Source of the DNA: Sphingosinicella sp. LHD-64
Lineage (GTDB): Bacteria > Pseudomonadota > Alphaproteobacteria > Sphingomonadales > Sphingomonadaceae
Length of the DNA stretch: 64,000 nucleotides
Direction: 5' to 3'
Assembly: GCF_031157375.1 (NCBI RefSeq)
Contig: NZ_JAVIFV010000004.1
Span: 372,001-436,000 of the forward strand
This document shows, piece by piece, positions 18,580 through 27,219 of this stretch. The notes beneath the pieces were generated by a model. The model searched no databases, was not told where the DNA came from, and was given only the letters and a program-made list of their open reading frames with translations. The position numbers and the translations under genes are program-made. Numbering within the stretch: position 1 is the stretch's first letter; each line of letters begins with the position of its first letter.

Positions 18580-19382
18580 CCCGTATAGTCGATCGCCCGC
18601 ACCCCCGGCGCCGGCCCGGTCTCGGCGGCGCCGGCGAAGCACTGGGCGATCTCCATCCACCGCCGGGCATCGGCCCCCATGACCCGCAGCCCGGTGTCGT
18701 CGACATGGCGCCGCTGGGTCACGACCAGCGCGAAGTCCTCCGCCGGCCCGACGATCGATTCCGCGGCACCTTCGCTCCATACCCATTCCCGGCCGGACGG
18801 TGCGGTCAGCCGCACTTCCGGAGGCGACGGCTTGTCGAGACCGCGGTTGCGGAACGACCAGCCCTGCGTGCGCACGCCGAGATCGCAGATATTGCGGATC
18901 CGGTCATGATTGGTCCGGCGGACCCGCATCACGTCGTAAATGTCCTGGCCATGCGCCCACACCTCCATCTGGCGCGCCGCCGCGAAGGAGGCGACGCTCA
19001 TCTCGGGCCCGAACCACGGAATGCGGCGCTCGAGGTCCGATGCGGCGAAGATGCCGATCATCGCGCGCCAGGTGTCGGTCCAAATCGCGAGCAGTTCGGG
19101 CGACGGCAGGTGACCATATTGGTCGCGCATCCGGTTGCTGAGCTCATAGCCACGCGCCTGACCGGCCCGCACCTCGGCGACCAGTTCGGGAAAGTGCTCG
19201 GGCGTTTCGAGCGAAGCCATGCCGAACCAGTCGATCAGGTGCAGGTGCATCACCTCGTCGGCGACGGTCCAGTCGAAGAACAGCGTTTGTCGATGCCAGT
19301 CGTCGGGCGCGAGGCCTGCAAGGAATTCCCGCAGCGCTTCGCATTCGTCCACGAGGTCCTGGATGACAGGCGACAATATCAT
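18576..19382 (-). CDS. TIGR03084/maleylpyruvate isomerase-like DinB-fold protein
   Basis: A 268-residue protein with the DinB/maleylpyruvate-isomerase four-helix fold at the N-terminus: DWTVADEVMHLHLIDW and VWAHGQDIYD provide the metal-binding His residues. The C-terminal 90 residues resemble the SCP2-like tail of this family. Related proteins bind divalent metal and are thiol-dependent isomerases or of unknown role. The ATG at 19382 overlaps the stop of the DUF2156 gene, so it is translated together with that gene and the GntR regulator. Function in the island is unknown; a thiol- or CoA-linked isomerase is a guess. Confidence 0.72.
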   Translation of the reverse strand: MILSPVIQDLVDECEALREFLAGLAPDDWHRQTLFFDWTVADEVMHLHLIDWFGMASLETPEHFPELVAEVRAGQARGYELSNRMRDQYGHLPSPELLAIWTDTWRAMIGIFAASDLERRIPWFGPEMSVASFAAARQMEVWAHGQDIYDVMRVRRTNHDRIRNICDLGVRTQGWSFRNRGLDKPSPPEVRLTAPSGREWVWSEGAAESIVGPAEDFALVVTQRRHVDDTGLRVMGADARRWMEIAQCFAGAAETGPAPGVRAIDYTG

Positions 19383-20233
19383 TTTGCCCTCAATCTGTAT
19401 TTGCGCAGGCGCGCGACCGGCGCGAAGGCGCGCTTCGCCTGGGCGAAGCCGGGCCTGCCCAGATCCTGCTCGAAATTGATCCGTCCCCGGCCGATCGCCG
19501 CCGCATGGCGCGCGAACATCCACGGATAGGCGGCGGAAAAGGCCCGCCGGCCCTTGGCGAAGTGGACGATTCGGCTGCCGTCCGCCGCCGGGCCGCTCAG
19601 CAGGAAGGCGACCGGATCGCCGCTGATGGTGACGACCAGCCCTTCGAGACCGAGGACGTCGCGGAGACGCAGGGCCTCGCGACATTCATGACAATCGGTG
19701 TCGTCGTCGCTCCGGCCGACGTCGCCACGCCAGCCTTCGAGCACGGCCTCTGCGAGTGTGACGGTGCTTGCGTCCAGCCGACGCGCTTGCGGGCGCTGTT
19801 CCCGTTCGAAGGCGCGCGCCTGTGCGCGCTTCGCCTTGGCGCCGGCGAGCACGGCCATCCGGTCCGTGTCGTAGACATAGTCGCTGTCGGCGTCGCGCCA
19901 ATCGCAGCGCAGGCCGAAGGCGTCGGCAAGCCCTGGTGCCTCGTCACCCAACGGGCCGATGCAGTCGGCTTCGCCCAGCAGGAGAGCGCAGGCCGCGGCA
20001 TCGAGCGGCGCGAGAGGCAGGGCATGATGTTCGCCGTCGTAGGTGATCCCGCGCACATGCGGGATCGGCGTCTCGTGGAAGCGATAGGCATGCCGCTCGC
20101 GGAACAGCAGCAGGTTGGCGAGACTGTATTCGGACAGCGGCGAACGGGTGGCCGCGATCAGCGGTCGCAGCGCCGGCAGCAGATCCGGCGACATCGGGAG
20201 GCCGCCATCACGGACGATCGCAGTGGCGGTCAC
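19379..20233 (-). CDS. DUF2156-type GNAT-fold protein
   Basis: A 284-residue protein with SEYSLANLLLFRERHAY near its start and ISGDPVAFLLSG later, matching the C-terminal domain of phosphatidylglycerol lysyltransferases (DUF2156, GNAT fold). There is no membrane segment, so it is a soluble stand-alone domain, likely an aminoacyl- or acyltransferase. The start is GTG at 20233, overlapping the gntR stop (GTGA); an ATG at 20194 is the alternative. Sits in a three-gene operon with the regulator upstream and the DinB-fold gene downstream. The link to acyl-CoA catabolism is unclear. Confidence 0.65.
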   Translation of the reverse strand: MTATAIVRDGGLPMSPDLLPALRPLIAATRSPLSEYSLANLLLFRERHAYRFHETPIPHVRGITYDGEHHALPLAPLDAAACALLLGEADCIGPLGDEAPGLADAFGLRCDWRDADSDYVYDTDRMAVLAGAKAKRAQARAFEREQRPQARRLDASTVTLAEAVLEGWRGDVGRSDDDTDCHECREALRLRDVLGLEGLVVTISGDPVAFLLSGPAADGSRIVHFAKGRRAFSAAYPWMFARHAAAIGRGRINFEQDLGRPGFAQAKRAFAPVARLRKYRLRAK

Positions 20234-21015
20234 ATCACGGCGCGGGCGCGGACCCCGATCGTCCCGCTGGGGCCTTCTTCCAGATCCTCGTGGATCCATT
20301 CCGCGACGATCGCCGAGCAGCGCCGGGTGGCGAGCACCGCCAGCTCCTCGTCGCCCTCCAGGATGGCGGTCGCCATGCGCAGGCGATGCTGGCGGTAGAG
20401 CTCGACCCGCTCGGGCCGGTTCACATAGACGTCCTCGGCCTGGCCGACATAGGCGGTGAGGTCGTAGACGATGTTGAGGAAGAGACCGAGCACCTTGTTG
20501 CCGGCGACCGTGCTCAGCATGCGCCCGAAGGCCCGCTCGGCGCGCAGGAAGGTGCGATAGTCGCTCTCCTGCATGGCGCGCTCCTGCGAGACGAATTCGG
20601 CAAGCTGGGCCTTGGTCGCTGTGTCGGTGCTGCGGCTGGCAAGGCGGGCGAGCTCGGTGCGGATCGGCTCGGCGACGGCGATCACCTCGCTCAGATGCGC
20701 GTCACGCGATTGCAGGTAGAGCGCAGCCATGCGCGATACCGTCGTGCTGTCCGGCCGGGCGGCGAAATAGCCGCCGTTGACGCCGCGGCGAATCAGGATG
20801 AAGCGGTCCTGCGCGACCAGGGCGGCGGCCTGGCGCAGGGTGGGGCGGCTGACGCCCAACGCATTCATCAGCTCTTCTTCGGACCCGAGCAGTGCGCCTT
20901 CGTCCTTGTTCATCGCCATGGCGCGAAGACGCGACGAGGCCTGTTCGACGGCGGAGCTCGGTGCGCTGGGCTTCTTCTTGGCTCGCCGGGCGGCGGGTGA
21001 TTTTGTGCTCGTCAT
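20230..21015 (-). CDS. GntR-family regulator, FadR/FCD subfamily
   Basis: A 261-residue regulator. After a basic N-terminal tail comes the winged helix (about residues 35-88; SEEELMNALGVSRPTLRQA is the helix-turn-helix and RRGVNGGYFAARP the wing). Residues 100-240 form the all-helical FCD ligand domain. FadR-type proteins usually repress catabolic genes and release DNA on binding an acyl-CoA or acid. Its own upstream region has two palindromes (21037-21050 and 21153-21166), suggesting autoregulation and control of the divergent ligase gene. The best candidate for the regulator of the whole 4-29 kb island. Confidence 0.87.
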   Translation of the reverse strand: MTSTKSPAARRAKKKPSAPSSAVEQASSRLRAMAMNKDEGALLGSEEELMNALGVSRPTLRQAAALVAQDRFILIRRGVNGGYFAARPDSTTVSRMAALYLQSRDAHLSEVIAVAEPIRTELARLASRSTDTATKAQLAEFVSQERAMQESDYRTFLRAERAFGRMLSTVAGNKVLGLFLNIVYDLTAYVGQAEDVYVNRPERVELYRQHRLRMATAILEGDEELAVLATRRCSAIVAEWIHEDLEEGPSGTIGVRARAVM

Positions 21016-21036
21016 TGTTCCAGCCTAGTCAATTCA

Positions 21037-21050
21037 AAGAGCGCGCTCAA
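21037..21050. promoter_or_regulatory. Putative operator AAGAG-N4-CTCAA at the gntR promoter
   Basis: AAGAGCGCGCTCAA is a GAG-N4-CTC palindrome 22 bp upstream of the gntR start codon, a position suited to autorepression. Confidence 0.52.
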
Positions 21051-21152
21051 TATCTCTCTGGGTGTTTTGGCGCTTCTTTCGTAACTTTGTTTTATTTACA
21101 CGAATGCTTGTATCGACTGGCGCTCGCCATCAGACCTTGCGTGAGCTGTGAT

Positions 21153-21166
21153 TTGAGGTATCTCAA
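21153..21166. promoter_or_regulatory. Perfect operator-like palindrome TTGAG-N4-CTCAA
   Basis: TTGAGGTATCTCAA, a perfect five-base inverted repeat, lies in the 229 bp divergent region between gntR (minus) and the acyl-CoA ligase (plus). With the site at 21037 it makes two copies in one control region. Nothing else recognisable is in that gap. Confidence 0.6.
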
Positions 21167-21244
21167 TTCGGGTTCGAAGGAAAGCCTTTCCGACGGAGGA
21201 TGTGAATTGAGAGACGCTGGGGCTGTCAGGACTCGCCCGAGCCG

Positions 21245-22753
21245 GTGGGGCGTGAGGTGAGGCTGGCCGAGCAGATTCGGGCGGTCCTTCGCCTCGATCC
21301 GACGGCGAACGCACTGGAGTTCGGGCGCGTCTGGCGGAGTTGGGGCGAGATCGAGGCCTCGGCGGACCGGCTCGGAGCGGTGCTCGATGAAGCGGGCATC
21401 GGCCCGGAGGCGCGAGTCGGCGTGCTGCTGCGCAACCATGCCGATCTCGTGCCGGTCATCCTTGGCCTCTTCCTGACGAACCGCTGCCTCGCCAGTCTCA
21501 ATGCGGTGTCGCCCGATGCGAAGCTGGCCGCCGACGTCGCCGATGCCGCGACGCCGGCGGTCATCGCGATCGGATCGGACTGGGAGCGGCCGGGTCTTCG
21601 CGAGTCCACTGATTTGACGGGAGCAGCGATTATCGCGGTCGACGGGCCGAAGGTCCGCCTGGGCAAGGCGCCGGAGCCGGACAAATGGCGGGCGCCGACC
21701 GCGCCGGGGATCGCGATCGAGATGCTCTCCAGCGGCACGACCGGCAAGCCGAAGCGCATTCCGCTGAAACGCCGCAATCTTGAAAAGGCGCTTGCTGGCG
21801 CGGCGTCCTACGAGAAGGGCCGCGAGGTCGATGCGCCGCCGCGGCTGCGCTCGGGCGTGCAGATCGTCACCGCGCCGCTCGCACATATCGCCGGGATCAC
21901 CGGACTCATGAACAACCTGCTTGCGGGGCGAAAGGTGTGCCTGATCGAGCGGTTCACGGTCGAGGACTTCCGCGACGCCGTCGTGCGCCACCGCCCGAAG
22001 GTCGCCGGCGCGCCGCCGTCGGCGCTGCGCATGCTGCTCGACGCCGACATTCCCAAGGAGGATTTCGCGAGCCTGGTCGCCTATCGGACGGGCACGGCGC
22101 CGCTCGATCCCGACCTCGCCGATGCCTTCTACGCGCGCTACGGCATTCCGGTGCTCCAGAATTATGGCGCGACGGAGTTTGCCGGCGGTGTCGCGGGCTG
22201 GACGCTGGACGATTTCAAGGCGCATTGGACCGAGAAACGCGGCTCGGTGGGACGGCTGAACAATGGCGCCGAGGCGCGCGTCGTCGATCCCGAGGGCGGC
22301 GATCCGCTGCCGGCGAACGAGGAGGGGCTGCTCGAATTGCGCGCGCCCAATATCGGCGACGGCCGGACCTGGGTTCGGACCACCGATCTCGCCATGATCG
22401 ACGCCGACCGCTTCCTCTGGATTCGCGGCCGGCACGACGGCGCGATCATCCGCGGCGGCTTCAAGATCCTGCCCGACGACGTCGTCGGCGCGCTCCAGTC
22501 CCACCCCGCAGTCCGTGAGGCGGCGGTGACGGGAATCGAGGACGCGCGGCTCGGCACGGTCCCGGTCGCCGCCTGGATCGCTCGCGCGCATGTCGAGCCA
22601 CCCAGCGAAGGCGAATTGCGGGCCTGGCTCAAGGAGAAGCTGCTGCCCTATCAGGTGCCGGTGCGCTTGCTGCGCGTCGACGAGCTACCGCGGACGCCGT
22701 CGCTCAAGGTGAGCCAGCCGGACCTGAAAGCCTTGTTCGAAGCCGAAGCCTAG
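21245..22753 (+). CDS. AMP-dependent acyl-CoA synthetase (paralog of 24884-26344)
   Basis: A 502-residue ANL ligase with MLSSGTTGKPKRIPLK (P-loop), NYGATEFAGG, and the hinge RGRHDGAIIRGGFKI. The C-terminal catalytic-lysine block is unusual, TPSLKVSQPD instead of the common TGKxxR. The same pattern and the same GATEFAG block occur in the minus-strand ligase at 24884-26344, so the two are paralogs. Start at GTG 21245; GTG at 21257 has a somewhat better ribosome-binding site. The TAG stop shares the bases CTAG with the stop of the converging acyl-CoA dehydrogenase. Confidence 0.86.
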   Translation: MGREVRLAEQIRAVLRLDPTANALEFGRVWRSWGEIEASADRLGAVLDEAGIGPEARVGVLLRNHADLVPVILGLFLTNRCLASLNAVSPDAKLAADVADAATPAVIAIGSDWERPGLRESTDLTGAAIIAVDGPKVRLGKAPEPDKWRAPTAPGIAIEMLSSGTTGKPKRIPLKRRNLEKALAGAASYEKGREVDAPPRLRSGVQIVTAPLAHIAGITGLMNNLLAGRKVCLIERFTVEDFRDAVVRHRPKVAGAPPSALRMLLDADIPKEDFASLVAYRTGTAPLDPDLADAFYARYGIPVLQNYGATEFAGGVAGWTLDDFKAHWTEKRGSVGRLNNGAEARVVDPEGGDPLPANEEGLLELRAPNIGDGRTWVRTTDLAMIDADRFLWIRGRHDGAIIRGGFKILPDDVVGALQSHPAVREAAVTGIEDARLGTVPVAAWIARAHVEPPSEGELRAWLKEKLLPYQVPVRLLRVDELPRTPSLKVSQPDLKALFEAEA

Positions 22754-23712
22754 GCGACGCCTGCGAGTAGTCTTTCCTGCTCCGCCTGCCGGCTGCTGCC
22801 CAGCACCGAGACGAGGCGCGCGCGCTTGAGGTAGAGATGCGCGTCGCATTCGGCGGTGAAGCCCATCGCGCCGTGGATCTGGATGTTGGCATTGGCGTTG
22901 CGGAGCGCCGCATCGGTCGCGAGCAAGCGCGCGCAGGCGACCTCGGCGCGGTCGTCGAGGCCCGCGCCGAACGCGACGGCGGCGTGCAGCACTTGCGCCT
23001 CGGCCGCGGCGCCGCGCACCGCCATATCGGCGCACATATGCTTGATCGCCTGGAAGGCGCCGATCGGCTGGCCGAACTGTTCGCGCGTCGCCGCATAGGC
23101 AACTGCCATGTCGAGCGTCGCTTGCGCGATCCCGCTCAGATAGGCAGCGAGCAGCAGCGAGATTCGATCGGCGCTGTCGGCCCGTTCGAACGCCGGGAAG
23201 CTGCCATCGAGCCTGGCAAGCGAAACGGTTTCGTCGAGGCATGCGATCGGCGCGGCCTCGGCAGGCACGTCGACCAGGGCGACGCCTTCGCCGAGCAGGA
23301 TCAGCCAATCGGCATTGTCCCCGTCGATACGCTGGGCGGTGCCTTGATCGACGACAGTGGCGAAGGTGGCGCGCGTCTCGCCGGAGATCAGTCGGGTTCG
23401 CAGGGCGTCGTCCGTTGCCAGATGCGGCGCCGCCATCTGAGCGAGTACCGAGAGCGAGACGAGGTGGCGGCCGAGCGCGCGAGCGACCAACGCCTCTTCC
23501 GCCGCCCCCAGCCCATGCCCGCCGTCGGCCTCGGCAATGCCGATGCCGAACAGGCCGAGCGCGACAAAATCGCCCCAGGCCGCCCGCTCTGCCGCGCCGC
23601 CATGACTGGCCGTTTCGCGCAGCCGCTCGACCGGAAGCCGTTCGGCGAGCAATGCTCGCACGCTGTCGTCGATGAGCTGCTGCTCTTCGCTCGGGAGAAG
23701 GTCGACGATCAT
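22750..23712 (-). CDS. Acyl-CoA dehydrogenase, small-type subunit
   Basis: A 320-residue divergent acyl-CoA dehydrogenase. TREQFGQPIGAFQAIKHM and NIQIHGAMGFTAECD are the conserved C-terminal blocks; the FAD/substrate loop of the middle domain is degenerate, as in the small subunits of heteromeric pairs. The ATG at 23712 overlaps the stop of the large-type gene by 4 bp; the longer open frame upstream lies inside that gene. Expected to form a complex with the product of 23709-24887. Confidence 0.86.
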   Translation of the reverse strand: MIVDLLPSEEQQLIDDSVRALLAERLPVERLRETASHGGAAERAAWGDFVALGLFGIGIAEADGGHGLGAAEEALVARALGRHLVSLSVLAQMAAPHLATDDALRTRLISGETRATFATVVDQGTAQRIDGDNADWLILLGEGVALVDVPAEAAPIACLDETVSLARLDGSFPAFERADSADRISLLLAAYLSGIAQATLDMAVAYAATREQFGQPIGAFQAIKHMCADMAVRGAAAEAQVLHAAVAFGAGLDDRAEVACARLLATDAALRNANANIQIHGAMGFTAECDAHLYLKRARLVSVLGSSRQAEQERLLAGVA

Positions 23713-24887
23713 CTCGCGCTGGGTCCTTTCGGCAGGCCGAGCACGCGCTCGCCAATGGTGTTGCGGCGGATTTCCGACGTGCCGCCGCCGATCCCCCATT
23801 TGAACGATTCGAGGAAGGCCAGCGGCCAGTCATGCCCGCCGGTCCGTTCGAGGCCGCGCGGGCCGAGCAGGTCGAGCGCCGCGGCATGCACGCGTCGGGT
23901 CAGCTCGGCATAATAAAGCGCGGCGATATTGCCTTCCGCGCCCGGCACAGCCTGGCGCAGCCCGCGCGAGATGGTCATCGCGGCGAGCGAGCGCAGCGCC
24001 ATCACTTCGGCGCGCAAGGTCGCGAGATCGGTCGCGGTCGTGCCGTCGTCGATCGCCCGTCCCCGGCCATCGGAACTGGGCAGGTCGCGGGCCATTGTGA
24101 TCAACTCGTCGACCGTGCGGGCGAGCTCGTACTGATGGGCGATGGTGCCGGTGCCGCGCTCGAAGCCGAGCGTGGTCATCGCCACCTTCCAGCCATTGTG
24201 GAGCCCGCCGACGACGTTCGACAGCGGGATGCGGACATTGTCGTAGAAGACCTGCGCGAAATGGGCGATGCCTGACATGGTCACGATCGGCCGCACTTCG
24301 ATGCCCGGCGAGCGCATGTCGCAGATCACCCAGCTGATCCCCTTGTGGCGCGGCGCCTCCGGATCGGTGCGCACCAGCAGCTCCTGCCAGCGGGCGAGAT
24401 GACCGTAGGTCGTCCAGATCTTGGTGCCGTTGACGATCAGGCTCTCGCCGTCGATCTCGGCGCGGGTTTTGAGGTTGGAGAGGTCGGAGCCGGCGCCGGG
24501 CTCGGAGAAGCCCTGGCACCAATTCTCCTCGCCCTTGAGGATCGGGAGCAGGTGGCGCTGCTTCTGCGCCTCGCTGCCCTGGACGATCAGGGTCGGCCCG
24601 GCATGGCTCAGCGCGACGAACATCGAGCGCGACTGCGGTGCGCCGGCGCGGGCATATTCCTCGTGCCAGACGAGCTGCTCCAGCAATGAGAGGCCGAGGC
24701 CGCCATAGTCCTTCGGCCAGGAGACGCCGGCCCAGCCGCCCTCATATTGCCGCCGCTGCCAGGCGAGATCGAAGTCGCGCAGCGCTTCGCCGTCCATCGG
24801 CCAGGGCTTGGCCGGCGCGTTCTCGCCGAGCCAGGTGCGGCATTGGTCGCGAAACGCAGTGAGCTCCGGTGTACCGATGATCCTCAT
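23709..24887 (-). CDS. Acyl-CoA dehydrogenase, large-type subunit
   Basis: A 392-residue acyl-CoA dehydrogenase: FSEPGAGSDLSNLKTRA, NGTKIWTTYG and GGGTSEIRRNTIGER. As in the 9327 protein, the canonical C-terminal YEGT glutamate is replaced by glycine. Starts at ATG 24887 with an ATGA overlap on the ligase stop. Second heteromeric dehydrogenase pair of the island, so the pathway probably has two bulky or branched acyl-CoA oxidation steps. Confidence 0.89.
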   Translation of the reverse strand: MRIIGTPELTAFRDQCRTWLGENAPAKPWPMDGEALRDFDLAWQRRQYEGGWAGVSWPKDYGGLGLSLLEQLVWHEEYARAGAPQSRSMFVALSHAGPTLIVQGSEAQKQRHLLPILKGEENWCQGFSEPGAGSDLSNLKTRAEIDGESLIVNGTKIWTTYGHLARWQELLVRTDPEAPRHKGISWVICDMRSPGIEVRPIVTMSGIAHFAQVFYDNVRIPLSNVVGGLHNGWKVAMTTLGFERGTGTIAHQYELARTVDELITMARDLPSSDGRGRAIDDGTTATDLATLRAEVMALRSLAAMTISRGLRQAVPGAEGNIAALYYAELTRRVHAAALDLLGPRGLERTGGHDWPLAFLESFKWGIGGGTSEIRRNTIGERVLGLPKGPSAR

Positions 24888-26344
24888 GCGAACAGGGCCT
24901 TCACGTCGGGCGCCGACACCTTGAGCGAGGCGTTGCGCGGCAGAGCGGGAACGATGCGGATTTGGGTCGGCACCTGATAGGCGACGAGCCGCTCGCGCAC
25001 CCAATCCCTGAGCGCGTCGGGCGTGACAATCTGGCCTGGGGCCAGCTCGACGGCCGCGACGGGCACCTCGCCAAGCCGGGTATCGGTTATTCCGACCACC
25101 GCGGCATCGGCCACGGCCGGATGGGCGCGCAGCGCCTCGGCCACGGTCTCGGGCACGATCTTGAACCCGCCCCGGTTGATCGCGCCGTCGGTGCGCCCAT
25201 GGAGGAACAGGAATCCATCGGCGTCGATCGAGGCAAGGTCGGTGGTGCGCACCCAGTCCGGACCGATCCGCGCCGCCTGGGCTTCGAGCAGGCCGATCTC
25301 GCCCGGCGGCAGCGGTACGAACGTCTCGGGATCGACGACGCGCAGCGCGACATTGGCACTGGCCCGGCCGGCGCTGCCGCGCTTCGCCTTGCCCCATTGC
25401 CGGTAGGCGTCGGGCGTCCAATTCGCAACCACCCCGGCGAATTCGGTCGCGCCGAAAGCGTGCAGGACCGGGATGCCGTAATGGTCCTCGAAGCGCTCAT
25501 GGACCTCGGCATCGACCTTGCCTCCGCCGACACCGATCAGGGCGAGGCAGGCGAGATCCTCCTTTGGCACGCCGGCGTCGAGCACCATCCGGATCGCGGC
25601 CGGTGGGAGGCCGGCGCGGTAGGGCCGGTGGATGCGCACCAACTCGCCCCATTTTAGGGGATCGAACTTTTCGAGCAGCACGATCCGTTGGCCGTAGGCG
25701 AGCGGCGGCGCGAGATAGGAGATGCCGCTGACATTGCCGAGCGGGTTGGTCATCAGCTGCGGCGATTCGATCGCGGTGCTGCCGGCATAGACGCCCTTCG
25801 CATCGTCGACCGCCGAGGCGAAGGTCGCCCACCTCAAGGGCACGCGCTTGGGCGGCCCGGTCGTGCCGGAGGACAGCAGCTCGAACGCAATGTCGGGAGT
25901 GGCGGCGCGAAGCGGCCCGTCGCCGCGCGGCGCGAGCAGGCGGGCCACTGCGCTGCCATCCGCGCTGTCTTCGAGCGCGATCGCGGCGCTGCCGACCTCA
26001 TTTGCCGCGGCGCGCGTGTCGGGCGTCCAGTCCTCGGCATCGGCAATCACCGCCTCCAGCCGGAGCCGGCGGATGTCCTCGGCCATTTTCGGGGGCGATT
26101 GGGCGGCATAGATCATCACGGTCGTGCGGTGCGCGGCGATGCCGGCCGCGAAGGCGGCGACATGCTGCGGCCGGGTGCGGGCGATCAGGCCGACCGCCGC
26201 CGCATCGCCTACCGCGTGGTCGACCGCCGTCGCCGCCGCCTCCAGCCAGCGCCAGCTGCGCCAGCGCCCGTCGAACGCGACCGCATCCTTGTCACCGCCT
26301 TGTGCAATCCGCTGCCGGACGGCCTCCGAAACGTCGAAGGCCAT
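24884..26344 (-). CDS. AMP-dependent acyl-CoA synthetase (paralog of 21245-22753)
   Basis: A 486-residue ANL ligase with LLSSGTTGPPKRVPLR, AFGATEFAGV, RTDGAINRGGFKI and the variant lysine block NASLKVSAPD. It shares these unusual blocks with the plus-strand ligase; the two genes flank one acyl-CoA dehydrogenase pair. Small N-terminal domain, normal C-terminal domain. Start at ATG 26344, 2 bp after the crotonase stop. Two related ligases may activate two acids of the same series, for example before and after a side-chain loss (inference). Confidence 0.86.
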   Translation of the reverse strand: MAFDVSEAVRQRIAQGGDKDAVAFDGRWRSWRWLEAAATAVDHAVGDAAAVGLIARTRPQHVAAFAAGIAAHRTTVMIYAAQSPPKMAEDIRRLRLEAVIADAEDWTPDTRAAANEVGSAAIALEDSADGSAVARLLAPRGDGPLRAATPDIAFELLSSGTTGPPKRVPLRWATFASAVDDAKGVYAGSTAIESPQLMTNPLGNVSGISYLAPPLAYGQRIVLLEKFDPLKWGELVRIHRPYRAGLPPAAIRMVLDAGVPKEDLACLALIGVGGGKVDAEVHERFEDHYGIPVLHAFGATEFAGVVANWTPDAYRQWGKAKRGSAGRASANVALRVVDPETFVPLPPGEIGLLEAQAARIGPDWVRTTDLASIDADGFLFLHGRTDGAINRGGFKIVPETVAEALRAHPAVADAAVVGITDTRLGEVPVAAVELAPGQIVTPDALRDWVRERLVAYQVPTQIRIVPALPRNASLKVSAPDVKALFA

Positions 26345-26346
26345 GC

Positions 26347-27138
26347 CTAGCGCCCCGTGAACGCCGGGGTGCGGCCCTCGGCGAAGGCATTCACCGCCTC
26401 GCGATGGTCGGCGGACAGATGCGAGAGCGTCTCGAAGCCGAGATGCGCTTCGATCAGCGCATCGATCTGCTGGCGCAGTGCCATGTTCACTGCGCGCTTG
26501 GTCAGGCGAATCGCCACGGCGGCGCCGGCGGCGAGTTGCTGGGCGATCGTGTCCACGCGCGCGTCGAGCTCCCCGGCGGGACAGGCCTCCGTGACCAGCC
26601 CGATCTCGGCCGCCTCGGCGCCGGTAATCGGGTCGCCGGTGAGGAGATAGCGCTTGGCCTTGGCGTAGCCGATCAGCGCCGGCCAGATCACCGAGCCGCC
26701 GTCCCCGGCGACGAGGCCGACCTTGACGTGTGGATCGGCGATCTTCGCCGTGTCCTTGGCGATGACGATGTCGCAGAACAAGGCGAGCGTGGCGCCGAGG
26801 CCGATCGCATGGCCGTTCACCTTGGCGATGACGGGAATGTCGAGATCGACGACGCCCAGGACGATGTCGCGCGCCTCCGTCATGCTCTCGATCCAGCGCG
26901 CCTGATCGTCGAGCATCTTCTGCATGCCCTTGATGTCGCCGCCGGCCGAGAAGCAGTCGCCTTCGCCGGTCAGGATCGCGACTCGAGCCTCTGGATCGCG
27001 CCCGATCTCGGGAAAAATGCGCATCAGCTCCTGATGCATGCGCGCATTGGTCGCGTTTTTGACCTCGGGGCGGTTGAAGCTCACGGTCACGACGCCGCCG
27101 TGGCGGACCACCTTCAGCGTCTCGTAGCCTTCATACAT
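26347..27138 (-). CDS. Crotonase-family protein with altered active site
   Basis: A 263-residue crotonase. Oxyanion-hole blocks FSAGGDIKGM and NGHAIGLGATLALFCD are present, but both hydratase glutamates are missing: ADPHVKVGLVAGDGG has His where the first Glu sits and KAKRYLLTG has Arg at the second. The GDGG loop occurs in crotonases with hydrolase, isomerase or decarboxylase activity. The start at 27138 has AGGAGATT in good position; the 13-codon upstream extension is unlikely. First gene of the minus operon running to 22750, next to the palindrome at 27183. Confidence 0.85.
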   Translation of the reverse strand: MYEGYETLKVVRHGGVVTVSFNRPEVKNATNARMHQELMRIFPEIGRDPEARVAILTGEGDCFSAGGDIKGMQKMLDDQARWIESMTEARDIVLGVVDLDIPVIAKVNGHAIGLGATLALFCDIVIAKDTAKIADPHVKVGLVAGDGGSVIWPALIGYAKAKRYLLTGDPITGAEAAEIGLVTEACPAGELDARVDTIAQQLAAGAAVAIRLTKRAVNMALRQQIDALIEAHLGFETLSHLSADHREAVNAFAEGRTPAFTGR

Positions 27139-27182
27139 CCACAATCTCCTCTTGCCCCGTCGCAAAATGGGCGTCATTGGAA

Positions 27183-27196
27183 TAGATATTACTCAA
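27183..27196. promoter_or_regulatory. Putative operator, degenerate copy, divergent promoter
   Basis: TAGATATTACTCAA has one full half-site (CTCAA) and a partial one. It lies between the divergent crotonase (27138, minus) and MaoC-type (27220, plus) genes. Confidence 0.38.
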
Positions 27197-27219
27197 TTCA
27201 CGATTCAGGGGAAGAGCCG

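Noticed and set aside
20903-21244. Short plus-strand frames in the gntR upstream region.
   Set aside because: No ribosome-binding site or similarity; they overlap the regulatory palindromes.
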